DNA from: DATARN01 sp036264135
GTDB taxonomy: Bacteria; Actinomycetota; Acidimicrobiia; Acidimicrobiales; Palsa-688
Length of the DNA stretch: 14,562 nucleotides
Direction: 5' to 3'
Assembly: GCA_036264135.1 (NCBI GenBank)
Contig: DATARN010000007.1
Coordinates: forward strand, 1 to 14,562
Shown here: positions 13,692-14,562 of the stretch, piece by piece
Layout: the number at the start of each line of letters is the position of its first letter
Position numbering within the stretch: the first letter of the stretch is position 1
The notes under the pieces: model-generated
What the model saw: only the letters and a program-made list of their open reading frames with translations
Database searches by the model: none
Told to the model about the DNA's origin: nothing
Made by a program: the position numbers and the translations under genes

Positions 13692-14098
13692 CCCTCGACG
13701 AACCCGACTGCTGGTCGCGCCTGGCGGGCGCCGGCCACGGGGTGCTCGCCACCGTCCACCCGACTCGCGGCGTGGACGCCGTCCCCGTCGTGTTCGTGCT
13801 GGCCGGTGGGGCGATCCTCATTCCCGTGGACCGGGTGAAGCCCAAAAGACCGGGCCGCCTGCAGCGGCTGCGCAACATCGATTCCGACGACCGCTGCGTG
13901 CTGCTGGTCGAGCACTACGCCGACGACTGGTCGCAGCTGTGGTGGGTGCGGGTCCACGCCCGGGCGGCGGTGAGCCAGGCCACGGTGGCAGTGGCGGCCC
14001 GGTTCGGGGAATCCTTTGCCGCCTACCGGGCGCCGGCCGCGATCGCCGAGGTGATCTCGCTGCACCCGACCGCCGTCGCCGGCTGGGCGGCGACGTAG
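13688..14098 (+). CDS. PPOX-class F420-dependent oxidoreductase (TIGR03668-like)
   Basis: A 136-residue split-barrel flavin/deazaflavin-binding protein. Supporting segments are GHGVLATVHPTRGVDAVPVV (16-35), the first barrel strands, and then IPVDRVKPKRPGRLQRLRNI (45-64), VLLVEHYADDWSQLWWVRVH (71-90) and the C-terminal RFGESFAAYR (105-114). The pattern VKPKR..LxRLRNIxxDxRCxLLVEHY is characteristic of one actinobacterial F420-linked subfamily. The protein would use reduced F420 (or FMN) to reduce an unknown small molecule. GTG 13688 overlaps the LMF stop codon as GTGA, so expression is coupled to LMF. The TAG stop codon (14096-14098) also forms the first three bases of a candidate -10 box for the next gene. 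Family assignment is good; cofactor preference is inferred from the subfamily only. Confidence 0.88.
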   Translation: MTLDEPDCWSRLAGAGHGVLATVHPTRGVDAVPVVFVLAGGAILIPVDRVKPKRPGRLQRLRNIDSDDRCVLLVEHYADDWSQLWWVRVHARAAVSQATVAVAARFGESFAAYRAPAAIAEVISLHPTAVAGWAAT

Positions 14099-14101
14099 GC
14101 T
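14096..14101 (+). promoter_or_regulatory. Candidate -10 box (TAGGCT) overlapping a stop codon
   Basis: TAGGCT begins with the TAG stop of the PPOX gene and lies 7 nt before GTG 14109. The sequence TAGGCT and the following TTCGGCC closely resemble the element before the CYTH-CHAD gene (TAGGCT, then GTTCGGCC, then GTG). This implies an extra, possibly leaderless, promoter for the last gene. Confidence 0.4.
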
Positions 14102-14108
14102 TTCGGCC

Positions 14109-14555
14109 GTGGACCTCGACGGTGACTACGAACCCAGCCCGGCGCAATGGGTACGCGATCAGGTGGAGGCGTACGAGCGCTCCGGCGGCAAGGAAGCCAA
14201 CACGCTGCGCGACACCGGCCTGCCGATCGTGGTGGTCACGACGAAGGGCAACCGCTCGGGCAAGATCCGCAAGACGCCGCTGATGCGGGTCGAGCACAAC
14301 GGGGAGTACGCCCTGGTGGCGTCCAAGGGCGGGGCGCCCGAGCACCCGGTCTGGTACTACAACCTGAAGGCCAACCCCGACGCGGTGAGGATCCAGGACG
14401 GCCCCGAGCCCTTCGACGCCGAGGTCCGGGAGGTCACCGGCGATGAGAAGGCGGCGTGGTGGCAACGGGCGGTGGCCGCCTACCCGCCCTACGCCGAGTA
14501 CCAGACCAAAACCGATCGCCAGATCCCCGTTTTTGTCGCCCGCCGCCGGGCCTGA
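14109..14555 (+). CDS. Ddn-type deazaflavin (F420)-dependent nitroreductase family protein
   Basis: A 148-residue protein of the Ddn/F420H2-dependent reductase family (PF04075). Clear signatures are VVVTTKGNRSGKIRKTPLMR (41-60), where the Lys/Arg-rich loop binds the F420 phosphate; YALVASKGGAPEHPVWYYNL (67-86); and AYPPYAEYQTKTDRQIPVFV (124-143). Ddn of Mycobacterium tuberculosis activates the nitroimidazole PA-824; the native role of the family is F420H2-dependent quinone reduction or similar chemistry. The order of motifs and the length match full-length family members, so the gene is complete. It follows the PPOX protein by 10 bp, making an F420 pair. The GTG start has no Shine-Dalgarno sequence but does have a TAGGCT box. 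The substrate is unknown. Confidence 0.93.
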   Translation: MDLDGDYEPSPAQWVRDQVEAYERSGGKEANTLRDTGLPIVVVTTKGNRSGKIRKTPLMRVEHNGEYALVASKGGAPEHPVWYYNLKANPDAVRIQDGPEPFDAEVREVTGDEKAAWWQRAVAAYPPYAEYQTKTDRQIPVFVARRRA

Positions 14556-14562
14556 TCAGAGG

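Noticed and set aside
1..14562. Mobile elements, CRISPR arrays, tRNA or rRNA genes, defence or toxin-antitoxin systems
   Set aside because: Reading through the window I found no transposase or integrase motif, no regular direct-repeat array, no cloverleaf-like sequence and no known defence domain.

Overview
The window is very GC-rich, densely coding DNA with many GTG starts, stop/start overlaps and little intergenic space. Two consecutive genes for F420-type flavin/deazaflavin enzymes, a fused polysaccharide deacetylase/glycosyltransferase, a PASTA-less class A penicillin-binding protein and a CT398-type zinc-ribbon protein together point to an actinobacterium. The Acidimicrobiia (or a related deep actinobacterial lineage) is my best guess. 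That placement is inferred from gene content and style, not from a marker gene. I see no insertion sequence, phage gene, CRISPR array, rRNA or tRNA, so this looks like ordinary chromosomal DNA.

Layout, left to right. The 3' end of a two-domain VOC (glyoxalase-fold) gene enters from the left edge (to 526). A small membrane-anchored Pro/Thr-rich protein (617-1219) overlaps, or directly abuts, a NodB deacetylase + GT2 glycosyltransferase fusion (1216-3333), probably a cell-surface polysaccharide synthase. A small zincin metallopeptidase (3714-3349, minus) is convergent with it. It is also divergent from a two-gene operon of a short-chain dehydrogenase (3811-4530) and a diverged QueA-like protein (4530-5585). 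The 97-bp divergent gap carries a recognisable promoter and two neighbouring palindromes.

Next comes a polyphosphate pair: a CYTH-CHAD protein with a proline-rich stretch splitting its CHAD domain (5658-7520), then a Ppx/GppA exopolyphosphatase with an HD domain (7587-9122). A bifunctional PBP1-type peptidoglycan synthase (9218-11440) overlaps by 4 bp a coiled-coil/C4 zinc-ribbon protein (11437-12177). The right end holds a lipase-maturation-factor-like membrane protein (12228-13691), overlapping by 4 bp a PPOX-class F420-dependent oxidoreductase (13688-14098). A Ddn-type deazaflavin-dependent nitroreductase family protein (14109-14555) ends 7 bp before the window edge.

There is no gene-free stretch longer than about 100 bp. 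The themes are envelope construction (deacetylase/GT2, PBP1), polyphosphate handling (CYTH-CHAD, Ppx) and F420 redox enzymes. Four genes show a TANNNT box 7-9 nt before a GTG start with no Shine-Dalgarno sequence, which suggests leaderless transcripts. I found no convincing undescribed multi-gene defence or mobile system. The most promising leads are the divergent operator region, the diverged QueA family member, the split CHAD domain and a probable CTG start codon.
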